A stretch of 64,000 nucleotides of DNA, from contig NZ_FRCQ01000006.1 in assembly GCF_900142965.1 (NCBI RefSeq), forward strand, positions 124,001-188,000. Reading direction: 5' to 3'. This stretch comes from Rhizobacter sp. OV335 (GTDB lineage: Bacteria > Pseudomonadota > Gammaproteobacteria > Burkholderiales > Burkholderiaceae_C). Every line of letters starts with the position of its first letter. Position 1 is the stretch's first letter. This document shows positions 49,857-59,143 of this stretch, one piece after another. Below the pieces are notes generated by a model. The model saw nothing but the letters and a program-made list of their open reading frames with translations, had not been told where the DNA came from and made no database searches. The position numbers and the translations under genes were made by a program.

Positions 49857-51094
49857 GCGGTTCGGGGAGTGGAATTGGAAGAGGACAGCCGCGCCGCGAT
49901 CTCGTCCACCAGCGTGCGCGCGAGCGTCAGCTTGTCGGCATGCGGCAGCTGGCGCTCGCCCTGGGCGTCGACCAGCAGCAGCGCGTTGTCGTCACGTCCA
50001 AAGGTTGCCGGCCCCAGGTTGCCGACGATCAGCGGCACGTTCTTGCGCTGCAGCTTCTCGCGGGCGTGCTTGGACAGGTCGTGGCTCTCGGCCGCGAAGC
50101 CGACGCAGAACGGCCGGTCGGGCAGCTTCGCGACGGCGGCCAGGATGTCGGCGTTCTCGGTCAGCTCGAAGGTCGGCGCGACCTTGCTGCCGTTCTTCTT
50201 GATCTTGTGGTCCGACAGCGAGGCCGGCCGCCAGTCGGCCACCGCCGCGGTCGCGACGAACACGCCGTGCTGCGCCGCCAGCGGCAGCACCGCGTCGAAC
50301 ATCTGCTGCGCGGTCTGCACGTCGATGCGGCGCACGCCGCGCGGCGTCGGCAGGTGCACCGGGCCGGCCACCAGCGTCACCTCGGCACCGGCCTCGTGCG
50401 CCGCGCGGGCGATCGCGAAACCCATCTTGCCGCTGGAGCGGTTGGTGATGCCGCGCACCGGATCGATCGGCTCGAAGGTCGGCCCGGCGGTGATCAGCAG
50501 GCGCTGGCCGCGCAGCCGCTTCGGCGCGAAGAACGAGACCACGTCCTCCAGCAGCTCCAGCGGTTCGAGCATGCGGCCGTCGCCGATCTCGCCACAGGCC
50601 TGGTCGCCGTTGCCCGGGCCGAGCACGGTGGCGCCATCGGCGCGCAACTGGGCGATGTTGCGCTGCGTCGCCGGGTGCGCCCACATCTCGCGGTTCATCG
50701 CCGGCGCCACCAGCAGCGGGCAGTTGGCGATCGGCCGCGCCAGGCACAGCAGGCTCAGCAGGTCGTCGGCCCGGCCCTGCACCAGCCGGGCGATGAAATC
50801 GGCGCTGGCCGGCGCGATCAGCACCGCATCGGCCTCGCGCGTCAGGTTGATGTGGGCCATGTTGTTGGCCTCGCGCGCGTCCCACTGGCTGGTGAACACC
50901 GGCCGGGTCGACAGCGCCTGCATCGTGACCGGCGTGATGAACTGCTCGGCGGCCTCGGTCATCACGACCTGCACCGACGCGCCGGCCTTCACCAGTGCGC
51001 GCGTCAGCTCGGCGGCCTTGTAGCAGGCGATGCCGCCGGTCAGGCCGAGCACGATGCGCTTGCCTTGCAGGTCAGTGGAGGATGCAGTGCTCAC
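49853..51094 (-). CDS. coaBC: Bifunctional phosphopantothenoylcysteine decarboxylase/phosphopantothenate-cysteine ligase
   Basis: 413 residues from a GTG that overlaps the signal peptidase stop (GTGA). The N-terminal flavin-dependent CoaC domain covers about 10-190 ([35 protein letters not shown]). The C-terminal CoaB domain follows, with [20 protein letters not shown] and AAVADWRP. Together they carry out two steps of coenzyme A synthesis. The operon order is lepB-like, coaBC, dut. Confidence 0.95.
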   Translation of the reverse strand: MSTASSTDLQGKRIVLGLTGGIACYKAAELTRALVKAGASVQVVMTEAAEQFITPVTMQALSTRPVFTSQWDAREANNMAHINLTREADAVLIAPASADFIARLVQGRADDLLSLLCLARPIANCPLLVAPAMNREMWAHPATQRNIAQLRADGATVLGPGNGDQACGEIGDGRMLEPLELLEDVVSFFAPKRLRGQRLLITAGPTFEPIDPVRGITNRSSGKMGFAIARAAHEAGAEVTLVAGPVHLPTPRGVRRIDVQTAQQMFDAVLPLAAQHGVFVATAAVADWRPASLSDHKIKKNGSKVAPTFELTENADILAAVAKLPDRPFCVGFAAESHDLSKHAREKLQRKNVPLIVGNLGPATFGRDDNALLLVDAQGERQLPHADKLTLARTLVDEIAARLSSSNSTPRTA

Positions 51095-51900
51095 AGCGGC
51101 GTCCAGAAGCGTGACATGTCGGACAGGTTGAACAGCACGCGCACCGCCTTGCCATACACCTCGGAATGCGGCAGGAAGCCCCAGCGGCGGGAGTCTTCGG
51201 AGTTGTCGCGGTTGTCGCCCAGCATCATGTACTGGCCCTCGGGCACCGTGCAGTGCCAGGCGCCGCGGCGCTCGTTGACGCACTGCCGGCCGAGGTCGGG
51301 CTGCTGCAGGTCGACCGCCATGCTGCCCAGCACGAACGGGTTGACCTTGATCAGGTGCTCGCGCCCGGGCAGCGACTCTTTCTGCAGCCACTGGCCGCGG
51401 TCTTCCTCGCGCACGCCGGCCTCGCTGCCGTCGCTGACCGGCTCGACCTCGAACGGCGCGCCGTTGATGCTGACCGCGCCGTCCTGGAAGCGCACCACGT
51501 CGCCCGGCATGCCGATCAGCCGCTTCACGTAGAACTCGGAGACGTTGCGCGGGAAGCGGAACACGACGACATCGCCGCGCTGCGGCTTGCCGAACTCGAT
51601 CGCGGTGTTGGTGAACGGCAGGCGCGGGCCGTACGCCAGGTGATTGACGAGCAGGTAGTCGCCGACCCGCAAGGTCGGCTCCATCGAGCCGGACGGCACC
51701 TTCGGCCAGTCGGCCACCGCGACGCGGCAGGTGAACATCAGCGCCACCACGAAGAACAGCTCGGCACCGAAGCTGACCCACAGCGGCTTGCGCGTCGGCG
51801 CGGGCGTGCGCGCGAGGCGCCGGCGCCACGCAAACCAGCAGGCGCCGGTGGCCAGGCTCAGCAGGCAAAGCACTTCGTTGATGGAAAAACCGATCTGCAT
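51091..51900 (-). CDS. lepB: Signal peptidase I (S26 family)
   Basis: 269 residues. One or two N-terminal helices (about 5-24 and 44-62) are followed by the catalytic domain, with nucleophile S72 (VPSGSMEPTL) and general base K126 (FYVKRLIGMPGD). The signature GDNRDNSEDSR lies near residue 225. It cleaves signal peptides at the outer face of the inner membrane. The context is not the usual lepA-lepB-rnc group, so it may be a second signal peptidase; the gene symbol is therefore tentative. Confidence 0.88.
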   Translation of the reverse strand: MQIGFSINEVLCLLSLATGACWFAWRRRLARTPAPTRKPLWVSFGAELFFVVALMFTCRVAVADWPKVPSGSMEPTLRVGDYLLVNHLAYGPRLPFTNTAIEFGKPQRGDVVVFRFPRNVSEFYVKRLIGMPGDVVRFQDGAVSINGAPFEVEPVSDGSEAGVREEDRGQWLQKESLPGREHLIKVNPFVLGSMAVDLQQPDLGRQCVNERRGAWHCTVPEGQYMMLGDNRDNSEDSRRWGFLPHSEVYGKAVRVLFNLSDMSRFWTPL

Positions 51901-52087
51901 CGAGGGCGCTTTCCGGGTGGGTGTTCGGGGGCTTGACTGGAAATGGGCCCGGCCGGGATTATGGCCGCGCCGCGCGGCCCCTTCGGCGCCAGATTCCTAC
52001 ACCTCGACGGCTGTAAGTCCTACGACCTTGGGTCGACAACGTTTATCGGCATCCGGCAAGATGCCCCCCACCCCGAGGAGACCCTGC

Positions 52088-53161
52088 ATGGACCCGTTGC
52101 TGGCTTTGCGCACCACCGCCCGAGATACTGCCCGAGACACCCCCCGCGATACCGCCCCCGCCGACCCGGGCCGCCGCCCGTCGCTGGTCGGCCTGCCCGG
52201 CCGCACGGCACCGTTGCAGCCGCAGTTCATGCAGAACAAGCTGCCGCCCGAGACCGCCACGCTGGCCGAGGTGACAGCCGGGCTGCTGAAGGCGCGGGCC
52301 GAGGTCGCGCCCAAGTATTTCTACGACAGCCTGGGCTCGCACCTGTTCGAGGCGATCACCGAGCTGCCCGAGTACTACCCGACCCGCACCGAGGCCGCGA
52401 TCTTCGACCTGCATGCCGGCGAGATGGCCGACGCGATCGGCCGCGGGATGACGCTGATCGACCTGGGCGCCGGCAACTGCGCGAAGGCGGTGCGGCTGTT
52501 CCCGGAGTTCAAGCCGTCGCGCTATGTCGCGATCGACATCTCGGTCGACTTCCTGCGCGAGGCGCTGGCCGGCGTGCAGCGCGCGCACCCGGCGCTGAAC
52601 GTCACCGGCCTCGGCATGGACTTCGCGAATGCGCTGGTGCTGCCGAACGAGCTGCTGCGCGACCGGCCGGTGTTCTTCTACCCCGGATCGAGCATCGGCA
52701 ATTTCACGCCCCAGCAGGCCTCGCGGCTGCTGGCCGGCGCCCGCGAGCAGGCGCGCGGCGGCGGCATGCTGATCGGCATCGACCTGGTGAAGCCGGCGCA
52801 CCTGCTGGAAGCTGCCTACGACGATGCGCTCGGCGTCACCGCGGCGTTCAACCGCAACCTGCTGCCGCACCTGAACCGGCGCATCGGCACCGATTTCCAG
52901 CTGCCCGACTGGCAGCACGTGGCGCGTTTCGACACCGGGCTGTCGCGCATCGAGATGCACCTGCAGGCGGTGCGCGAGCTGGACGTGCGCTGGGCCGGGC
53001 ACACCCGGCACTTCGCGGCCGGCGAACGCATCCACACCGAGAGTTCGTACAAGTACACGCTGGCGAGCTTCGAAGCGCTGCTGCGCGAATCGGGCTTCCG
53101 CCAGATGCGGCACTGGACCGATCCGCAGGGGTGGTTCGCGGTGTTCTGGGCACAGGGCTGA
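52088..53161 (+). CDS. egtD: L-histidine N-alpha-methyltransferase EgtD
   Basis: 357 residues, ATG preceded by GAGGAGA. After a low-complexity N-terminal stretch of Arg-Asp-Thr repeats (about 10-25), the EgtD fold follows: PKYFYDSLGSHLFEAITELP, the SAM-binding motif LIDLGAGNCAKA, FFYPGSSIGNFTPQQASRLL, and the C-terminal HTESSYKYTLASFEALLRES. EgtD trimethylates histidine to hercynine, the first step of ergothioneine synthesis. No egtB lies beside it, which is unusual; it may be elsewhere or hercynine may be the end product. Confidence 0.92.
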   Translation: MDPLLALRTTARDTARDTPRDTAPADPGRRPSLVGLPGRTAPLQPQFMQNKLPPETATLAEVTAGLLKARAEVAPKYFYDSLGSHLFEAITELPEYYPTRTEAAIFDLHAGEMADAIGRGMTLIDLGAGNCAKAVRLFPEFKPSRYVAIDISVDFLREALAGVQRAHPALNVTGLGMDFANALVLPNELLRDRPVFFYPGSSIGNFTPQQASRLLAGAREQARGGGMLIGIDLVKPAHLLEAAYDDALGVTAAFNRNLLPHLNRRIGTDFQLPDWQHVARFDTGLSRIEMHLQAVRELDVRWAGHTRHFAAGERIHTESSYKYTLASFEALLRESGFRQMRHWTDPQGWFAVFWAQG

Positions 53162-53836
53162 GCGCGCCGCACCTGTTCTGTCCATTCAACTGGCAGAAAT
53201 CGGTGCGTCCAGTTGCCTTGAGCTCCCGGCCGGCAGTTGCAACATGGACAAAGGTGCTTTGGCGTTGTCAAGCCGAGGCGACCGCAGGCAGCGACGCGGC
53301 TCTCCGTATCGTCGCCGAGATCGAGCAATCGATCCATGAACTCAAGCTCGATCTGGCTGACAGGCCCGGAGTGGCGAGTTGCACCATCGGGCCGTTGCTG
53401 AGCGACGACCCCATGATGTACCCAAGTTGGCGTGGGGAGGGCTTCTGCATGGCTGACGATTTGCGATGTCCCGGGCGAGGATATGCGGTGCCAACGAAGT
53501 CTGTTCAACAGATTGGTCGCCGAAAAGCGGACGCTGCCGATGCATGCCGGGGCGCTTCGAATCGGTCGCCGGCATTCGGAAATCGGGAGTCGAGTGGTTG
53601 GCGATGACAAGCAGCGCTCATACCCCTGTGCAGGGCCACCACTGTAAAATTCCAGCGTCGAGAAAGGGCCGGATCGGTAAGTTGGTAAGCCCGATCCCTT
53701 CCGCAAGGAAGAACCTGTTCAGCTCCGGCGAGAACCCGCGACAAGCCCGTGGTGCGCTTTGCGCCACTGCGCTTGTTCGTGCACGGTTCCATCGATTGCC
53801 CGCGACCGAAGAAGCGCTTCTGAAAAGGGAAGTGTC
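53162..53836. other. 675-bp stretch without a convincing gene
   Basis: Composition is more mixed and AT-richer than the genes around it. A reading frame continuing from the egtD side gives some protein-like sequence around 53260-53460 (IVAEIEQSIHELKLDLADRP), but with no start signal, so it may be a gene relic. Short inverted repeats are present at 53187-53215, 53671-53697 and 53698-53711. Confidence 0.5.
53671..53711 (+). other. Two abutting hairpins, possible structured RNA leader
   Basis: GGATCGG (53671-53677) pairs with CCGATCC (53691-53697). Directly after it CTTCC-GCAA-GGAAG (53698-53711) forms a tetraloop hairpin. They lie about 125 bp before the monooxygenase gene. No known riboswitch class is recognised. 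Confidence 0.35.
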
Positions 53837-54157
53837 ATGCCTACCATCGTTGCTGACGACAAGGTCGTCACACAGATCAACGTCTTCACCACCACACCGG
53901 ATCACCAGCAAGCGCTGATCGATCTCCTCAAGGAAGCCGCGCACGCCGTGCGGGACGTACCGGGCTGGCGATCGGCCAGCATCCGTCGAGAGCGAGACGG
54001 CACACGCGTCGTCAACTATGCGCAGTGCGACAGCTTTGACGCCTGGAAACTAGTCTTCGAAAAGCTGCAGGACGAGGGTTTTATCGCCCGCAACAAGGCG
54101 CTCGGAACTGCGTCGCCCGGCCTGTACGAAGTCGTGTTTACCTTGGTCAAGACGTAG
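53837..54157 (+). CDS. Antibiotic biosynthesis monooxygenase (ABM) domain protein
   Basis: 106 residues from the ATG at 53837 after AAAAGGGAAG. It is a single ferredoxin-like ABM domain: QINVFTTTPDHQQALIDLLK, then VPGWRSASIRRERDGTRVVN, and YAQCDSFDAWKLVFE. Such proteins are small dimeric oxygenases or haem/quinone-modifying enzymes, and many have no known substrate. The gene stands alone, with its own hairpin terminator just downstream and a possible structured leader upstream. Composition is less GC-rich than the core genes. Confidence 0.8.
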   Translation: MPTIVADDKVVTQINVFTTTPDHQQALIDLLKEAAHAVRDVPGWRSASIRRERDGTRVVNYAQCDSFDAWKLVFEKLQDEGFIARNKALGTASPGLYEVVFTLVKT

Positions 54158-54202
54158 CAAGTCGATCGAGCTGCATGAGGATTTGCTTGAGCCACATGCG
54201 CT

Positions 54203-54248
54203 GGCGTTTGCCGACACAACTTCACCAATGGTCGGCAAACGCCTTTCT
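54203..54248 (+). terminator. Rho-independent terminator-like hairpin after the ABM gene
   Basis: A perfect 13-bp inverted repeat (54203-54215 with 54231-54243), loop of 15, followed by TTTCTC. It lies 45 bp after the ABM stop. The long loop and short T run make it a less standard terminator. Confidence 0.6.
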
Positions 54249-54349
54249 CAAAGTGCCCTGGGGTCCGACTGCAAGTGGCCGACCACGGGTGGTCAAGTTC
54301 GACTGGTGCCTGAGCCGGTTGCGGGTGGTATGTCGGTGCTCACCGGCTT

Positions 54350-54907
54350 TCAACCTACGCTCTGGTACGGCACCAACTCCCATAGGCGCTTGGGCATAGG
54401 TTTCACACGTGGCAACTCGAGGCAACCATAGCTCGACAGCAACCCCAAGCGACGGCGCCAGTTGTGAATGTAGAACGCGACTCGGAAGCGAGGCAGCAAC
54501 GGCGCCTTCGGCGGCGGCTGGCCCGAGAGCACGGCGCTGCCGTCATCGGTGAGGTACGTCTCCTGCCAAGCACACTGCGACCAGCCTTCGCGCACCCCGG
54601 GATCGAATTGCACAAAGTCGCCCACGTCAAACCTGGAATCGACGTTCTCCGCCAGGACCTCGACAAGAACAGCCATCGCCAGCGAACTCTCAAACTCCTC
54701 CCAGATTTCCTGCCTGTCGGCTTCAGTGTGCGCCCTCGGAACTTCACGCCGACATCGGGTGAGGAAATCAATGGTCTCCTGTGAGTAATTCGCCGGGTCC
54801 CGCTCAGCAACCCGACGTTCGACGAAGCGCTCGTATTCAGCGCGGTTTTGCACCGGCGAGTACAGGCCGAAGGCTGTCAGTCGGGGGGGTGAGGACCTGT
54901 GTCTCAT
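54350..54907 (-). CDS. Uncharacterised protein
   Basis: 185 residues from the ATG at 54907; the frame is open upstream to 55015. The N-terminal half is charged and helical (NRAEYERFVERRVAERDPAN, EADRQEIWEEFESSLAMAVL). The C-terminal half has beta character with Trp, Tyr and Phe (FVQFDPGVREGWSQCAWQ, FRVAFYIHNWRRRLGLLSSY). No signal peptide, membrane segment or known motif is visible. It lies in an AT-richer stretch and its ribosome site is weak. It could be an immunity-type or other accessory protein, but nothing in the sequence proves it. Confidence 0.6.
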   Translation of the reverse strand: MRHRSSPPRLTAFGLYSPVQNRAEYERFVERRVAERDPANYSQETIDFLTRCRREVPRAHTEADRQEIWEEFESSLAMAVLVEVLAENVDSRFDVGDFVQFDPGVREGWSQCAWQETYLTDDGSAVLSGQPPPKAPLLPRFRVAFYIHNWRRRLGLLSSYGCLELPRVKPMPKRLWELVPYQSVG

Positions 54908-55037
54908 GCCGCCCAATTCTGCCCGTGGATGGCGGCTCGCCCCGTATTCCTCTGGCAGGAACGTTCGCACCACCCCTGCTGATCCAGTGGGTTGGAACTG
55001 TTTTCGAAAAACCAAAGCGAAGAGCCTGACTGCAGGA

Positions 55038-55439
55038 CTACGGCGTCGCGTCGGCCCGCAGGTTCAGTGAGCGCACGTAGGCGACGATGTCGCGCATCTG
55101 CTCCTCGGTCAGCTCGGCGCCCCACGGCGGCATGAACGGCGAGCGGCCCAGCGCCTGCCCACCCATCTTGACGATCAGGCCGAGGTAGGCGTCGTTCTTG
55201 TCGGTGGTGCGCAGGTTGGCCGGCCGTGGGTCGTACAGCCGGGCGGCGCGGCCATTGCCGTCGGCGTTGATGCCGTGGCAGGTGACGCAGTAGTTCGCGA
55301 ACACCAGCCCGCCGCGGAACACCGCCGCCTCGCGGCTGTCGCGCGGCAAGGGCTCGGCGCGCACGCCCCCGGCCCAGCTCAGCAGGCACGCGACGATCAG
55401 CCCGCCGATCCACAGCGCGCGGCTGTCGTGGGGCTTCAC
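55038..55439 (-). CDS. Periplasmic c-type cytochrome
   Basis: 133 residues from a GTG overlapping the cupredoxin stop (GTGA). A signal peptide ends near VRAEP. One haem site CVTCH is at residues 51-55, with the probable axial methionine M103 in SPFMPPWG. It is a class I cytochrome c of the short type. As last gene of the peroxidase-cupredoxin-cytochrome operon it is a likely electron donor or acceptor for those proteins. Confidence 0.9.
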   Translation of the reverse strand: MKPHDSRALWIGGLIVACLLSWAGGVRAEPLPRDSREAAVFRGGLVFANYCVTCHGINADGNGRAARLYDPRPANLRTTDKNDAYLGLIVKMGGQALGRSPFMPPWGAELTEEQMRDIVAYVRSLNLRADATP

Positions 55440-55756
55440 TTGCCGACCTCGATCACCATGCGCATGTCCGGGTGGACCGCGCACTCGACCTCGACGGTGC
55501 CGGGCTTGTCGAGCGTCACCGTCTTCGAGCCGCCCTGCCCGAACGAGCCGAGGTCGAAGCTCTTCGCATCGGACAGCGAGAACACGTTGTGCGCGAACGG
55601 GTCCTCGTTGACGAACTTCACGGTGTCGCCGACCTTCACCTGCAGCTTCTTGACGGAGAAGGCCTTGCCCTTCTGCGCCAGCACATGCTCGGCGGCAGCG
55701 GCCGGCAGGCTGGCCAACACGACGGCGCCGGCCACGAGGAGAGGATGGAACTGCAT
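55436..55756 (-). CDS. Plastocyanin-like cupredoxin
   Basis: 106 residues from the ATG at 55756, which has GGAG eight bases before it. An upstream in-frame ATG at 55774 overlaps the peroxidase stop and is an alternative. A signal peptide ends in ASLPAAAAE. The type 1 copper ligands are visible: His in DPFAHNVF, then Cys, His and Met in VECAVHPDM. It is a small blue-copper electron carrier of the periplasm. It is coupled to the cytochrome gene downstream. Confidence 0.9.
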   Translation of the reverse strand: MQFHPLLVAGAVVLASLPAAAAEHVLAQKGKAFSVKKLQVKVGDTVKFVNEDPFAHNVFSLSDAKSFDLGSFGQGGSKTVTLDKPGTVEVECAVHPDMRMVIEVGK

Positions 55757-55773
55757 GAAACTGCTCCTGGACA

Positions 55774-56814
55774 TCAGTTGGCCGGCAAGGTCGGCAGCGT
55801 GAACGGCTTGGCCGGCGTGGTCAGCGCCTCCATGAAGGCAACGATGTCGCGCATCTCGTCGTTCGACAGCGACAGCGGCTTGACGCTCGCCGACAGGTTG
55901 GTGCGAACCTCGCCGCCACGGTTGTAGTGCGCCACCACGTCGAGCAGCGTCCTGGCCGACCCGTCATGGAAGTACGGTGCGGTCAGCGCCACGTCGCGCA
56001 GCGTCGGCGTCTTGAACGCGCCTTTCAGCGACGCCACCGGCTTGATCGCGAAGCGGCCGACGTCCGGGTTTTCCTGGCCCCACGACACGAGGCCGATGTT
56101 GTGGAAACCGTTGTCGGTGAAGTTCGGCGCCTGGTGGCAAGCGGCGCAATTGCCCTTGGCCGGATCGGCGAACAGCCGGAAGCCGTTCACCTGGCGGGCC
56201 GTCATGGCCTGGCGATCGCCCCGCAGCCAGCGGTCGAACGGGGAGTCGTTGCTGACCACCGTGCGCTCGAAGGCCGCGATCGCCTTCGAGGTCGTCGTCT
56301 TGTCGATCGCCTCGCCCGGGTAGGCCGCGGCGAAGGCGGCCTGGTAGCTCGGGTTGACGGCCAGCCAGGCGAACAGCGCGTCGAGGTTCATCGCCATCTC
56401 GTCCATCGACTCCATCGGCCCCATCGCCTGGTGCTCGAGCGTCGCGCGGCGGCCGTCCCACATCTGGATGGTGTTGTAGCCGCTGTTGACGATGGTCGGC
56501 GACGCCCGGCCCAGCACCTTGCTGCGGAATCCCTTGGCGGTGCCCAGGCCGTCCGACCAGCCGTACAGCGGGCTGTGGCAACCGGCGCACGACAGGTTGC
56601 GCTCTGACGAGAGGCGGGCATCGAAGAACAGCATCTTGCCCAGCTCGATGCGGGCGGCGGTCGGCGCGTTGTCGCCGGGGTGCGGCGGCGCGTCGGGCAG
56701 CAACCACTGCCGGTCCTGCGGCGTCGCCACCTGCGGGTCGTCGACCGCCTCGGCAGCGCTCCAACCCAGGCTCGACAGACACAGGGCCAGGGCCCACGGA
56801 CGCATCCAGTTCAT
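55774..56814 (-). CDS. Di-haem cytochrome c peroxidase (CcpA/MauG family)
   Basis: 346 residues from the ATG at 56814, with AAAGGAA upstream. A signal peptide ends near AAEAV. Two c-haem sites are seen: C76-A-G-C79-H80 and C223-A-A-C226-H227. The last third has the family motif FKTPTLRDVALTAPYFHDGS, and the MGPMESMDEMA segment lies between the haems. The enzyme reduces hydrogen peroxide in the periplasm with electrons from cytochrome c or cupredoxin, both encoded downstream. The promoter region carries three copies of a 17-bp dyad. Confidence 0.92.
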   Translation of the reverse strand: MNWMRPWALALCLSSLGWSAAEAVDDPQVATPQDRQWLLPDAPPHPGDNAPTAARIELGKMLFFDARLSSERNLSCAGCHSPLYGWSDGLGTAKGFRSKVLGRASPTIVNSGYNTIQMWDGRRATLEHQAMGPMESMDEMAMNLDALFAWLAVNPSYQAAFAAAYPGEAIDKTTTSKAIAAFERTVVSNDSPFDRWLRGDRQAMTARQVNGFRLFADPAKGNCAACHQAPNFTDNGFHNIGLVSWGQENPDVGRFAIKPVASLKGAFKTPTLRDVALTAPYFHDGSARTLLDVVAHYNRGGEVRTNLSASVKPLSLSNDEMRDIVAFMEALTTPAKPFTLPTLPAN

Positions 56815-56899
56815 GGTGAATTCCTTTCTTTTGAGCAAGAACAAGCGACGGAAATGTGAACCGGTTTTCGTCGCCGTGCGCGCCAAACGGACCCCTGCT

Positions 56900-56916
56900 T
56901 TGTCAACAACTGCCAA
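56900..56916. promoter_or_regulatory. TTGNCA-N5-TGACAA dyad, site A
   Basis: TTGTCAACAACTGCCAA, reading on the other strand as TTGGCA-N5-TGACAA. It is 86 bp upstream of the peroxidase start codon. Confidence 0.5.
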
Positions 56917-56948
56917 CTGGCCGGTCAGGGCGGCAGCGGTTCCATCAG

Positions 56949-56965
56949 TTGTCATTCGTTGACAA
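56949..56965. promoter_or_regulatory. TTGNCA-N5-TGACAA dyad, site B
   Basis: TTGTCATTCGTTGACAA, a perfect TTGTCA-N5-TGACAA inverted repeat. Its centre is 49 bp from site A. Confidence 0.55.
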
Positions 56966-57001
56966 ATGAAGCGTTCACCAAAACGCTGAGGGCGGCGATA
57001 T

Positions 57002-57018
57002 TTGTCAACAGTCGGCAA
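57002..57018. promoter_or_regulatory. TTGNCA-N5-TGACAA dyad, site C
   Basis: TTGTCAACAGTCGGCAA, on the other strand TTGCCG-N5-TGACAA. Its centre is 53 bp from site B and it lies 47 bp before the chemoreceptor ATG. Confidence 0.5.
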
Positions 57019-57064
57019 CACAAACGTTCCGACACGTGACCCTCTGGAACAGAAAGCAGTACCC

Positions 57065-59143
57065 ATGTCATCCGCGACACCCGCCACCGCCGACGGCCTG
57101 CCAGCGTCCGTCCGCCCTGCCGAGCAGCGCGCTGTGTCGAGGAACGCCGGGCCGCCCGGCGGGCCATGGGAGTTCTTCCGCTACCACGGCATCTGGGCAC
57201 CCGGGGTCCGCCTGTTCCGCCACCTGTCCTTCAACGCCAAGGCCTTGATGATCTCGGCGGTGTTCATGGTGCCGATCACGATGCTGGGCACCGTCTACCT
57301 GCGTGACATGGCGGCCGCGTCGGTCGCCACCGAGCGCGAGCTGCAAGGCCTGCGCTACCTGCAGGATGCGCTGCCGCTGGTGCGCTTCACGCAGGCCCAG
57401 CGCCAGCGCGCGATGCAGGCGGCCGGGCTCGCTGCCGCGAGCAGCTGGCCGAAGGACCAGGCGGACTATCGGCAGCTCCACGGACGGCTGCAGGCCACGC
57501 ACCGGTCGATGGGCGAGGTCTTCGACACGGCCGCGCCGTTCCAGGCCGTGGCGGCCGACTTGCCGGCCGCACCGCCGCGCGGGGCGGACGCGACCGACCT
57601 GTACGAACGCTACACGCAGCTGGTCGCCGACCAGCAGGCGCTGGTGCGGGTGGTGATGGAGCAGTCCAGCCTGTCCCAGGACCCCGACCTGACGACCGGC
57701 CGGATCGTGGCCGGTGCCGTGGCCGCCGTTCCCGAGCTGGCCGACCGGATCGGGCAGGCCTTGTCGCTGGGCGAGCAGATCCTGGCGGTCGGCGAGATTT
57801 CCGCGCCGCAGCAACGGTTGCTGTCCGATGCGCTGCCGGTGATGGAATACCTGGAGGCCCAGGTGTCCGATCACCTCGACAAGGCCTTCAAGCTGAGCGA
57901 GCCGCTGCGCGCCGAGCTCGGGCTCGACAAGGGCATGCCGGCCGCTGCCGAGCTGCGCGGGCTCTCGCGCCGCTACCTGCTGGGCAGCACCGTGAAGGGC
58001 GACGCGGCCCGCTTCAAGGCCGCCGGCACGCGCGCGTTCGAGGGCTACTGGACGCTGAACGGGCAGGCGCTGTCCGCCACCGAGCGGCTGCTCCAGCAGC
58101 GGCTGCACGACACGGGCGTGCGCCGCAACACCGTGGTCTCGATGCTGGCGGGCAGCCTGCTGCTCGCCGCCTACCTGTTCTGGTCGTTCCGCCAGGCCAC
58201 GCAAGGCGGACTCGAGGTGGTGGCCCGTCACATGGCGCGCATGCAGCACGGCGACCTGACCGGCTCGCCGACGGCCTGGGGGCGTGACGAGGCGGCCCGG
58301 TTGATCGTCGCGGCGAAGGCGCTGCAGCGGTCGTTCTCCGGCATCGTCGGCGACGTGCGCCAGGTGAGCGGCCAGGTGCTCGACGCGAGCGCCAGCCTGG
58401 ACGGCCACGCCCGCCAGCTGGTGGCCGGCAACGAGGCATCGCGCGGCCACATGCAGCAGTGCACCACCGCGATGCAGCGCATCTCGCACGCCGCGGGGCA
58501 CACCCGCACGGTGGTCGACACGGCGGCCCGGCTGTGCGACGCGAACGTGCAGGCCGCGCACGCCGGCCAGCACGCGGTGCGCAGCCAGGTGCAGACGATG
58601 ACCGAGCTGCGCGAGCTGTCGACCACGATCGCCGACGTGACCCGCGTCGTCGACACGATCGCCTTCCAGACCAACCTGCTGGCGCTGAACGCGGCCGTCG
58701 AGGCGGCCCGCGCGGGCCACGCCGGCAAGGGCTTCGCGGTGGTGGCGGCCGAGGTGCGCACGCTGGCCGATCGCTCGGCGTCGGCCGCGCGCGAGATCCG
58801 CGGCCTGATCGACACCAACGTGCAGCGGGTCGAGAGCAGCACGCGCATCAGCAGCGATGCGAGCCTGAAGATGAACGAGCTGGTCGCCAATGCGCAGCAG
58901 CTGACCGGTCTGCTCGGATCGATCTCGAACGCCGCCGACGAGCAGAACCGCTGCATCGGCAACGTCGACGCCGCGCTGGTGTCGCTGGAACAAGGTGCGC
59001 AGCAGAGCACCGACCGGATCGACCGGACGGCCGAGGCGGTGCGCTCGCTGCGCGCCTCGTCGGACGCACTGCGCTCGCATGTCGAAACCTTCCGCATCGA
59101 CGATGCCCGCGTCACCGATGCCACCGCAGGAGCCACACCGTGA
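57065..59143 (+). CDS. Methyl-accepting chemotaxis protein
   Basis: 692 residues. After a cytoplasmic N-terminal tail of about 55 residues, TM1 (about 60-80, [19 protein letters not shown]) leads into a periplasmic helical domain of about 270 residues. TM2 (about 359-376) follows, then a short linker and the signalling domain, whose hairpin tip reads [20 protein letters not shown]. No C-terminal CheR/CheB pentapeptide is present. The start of the REC-kinase gene overlaps its stop (GTGA), so it probably feeds that kinase rather than, or as well as, a flagellar CheA. Confidence 0.9.
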   Translation: MSSATPATADGLPASVRPAEQRAVSRNAGPPGGPWEFFRYHGIWAPGVRLFRHLSFNAKALMISAVFMVPITMLGTVYLRDMAAASVATERELQGLRYLQDALPLVRFTQAQRQRAMQAAGLAAASSWPKDQADYRQLHGRLQATHRSMGEVFDTAAPFQAVAADLPAAPPRGADATDLYERYTQLVADQQALVRVVMEQSSLSQDPDLTTGRIVAGAVAAVPELADRIGQALSLGEQILAVGEISAPQQRLLSDALPVMEYLEAQVSDHLDKAFKLSEPLRAELGLDKGMPAAAELRGLSRRYLLGSTVKGDAARFKAAGTRAFEGYWTLNGQALSATERLLQQRLHDTGVRRNTVVSMLAGSLLLAAYLFWSFRQATQGGLEVVARHMARMQHGDLTGSPTAWGRDEAARLIVAAKALQRSFSGIVGDVRQVSGQVLDASASLDGHARQLVAGNEASRGHMQQCTTAMQRISHAAGHTRTVVDTAARLCDANVQAAHAGQHAVRSQVQTMTELRELSTTIADVTRVVDTIAFQTNLLALNAAVEAARAGHAGKGFAVVAAEVRTLADRSASAAREIRGLIDTNVQRVESSTRISSDASLKMNELVANAQQLTGLLGSISNAADEQNRCIGNVDAALVSLEQGAQQSTDRIDRTAEAVRSLRASSDALRSHVETFRIDDARVTDATAGATP

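Noticed and set aside
53244..53607. Possible short plus-strand gene after egtD
   Set aside because: Some protein-like residues occur, but there is no start codon with a ribosome site and the frame ends in low-quality sequence; kept only as a possible relic.
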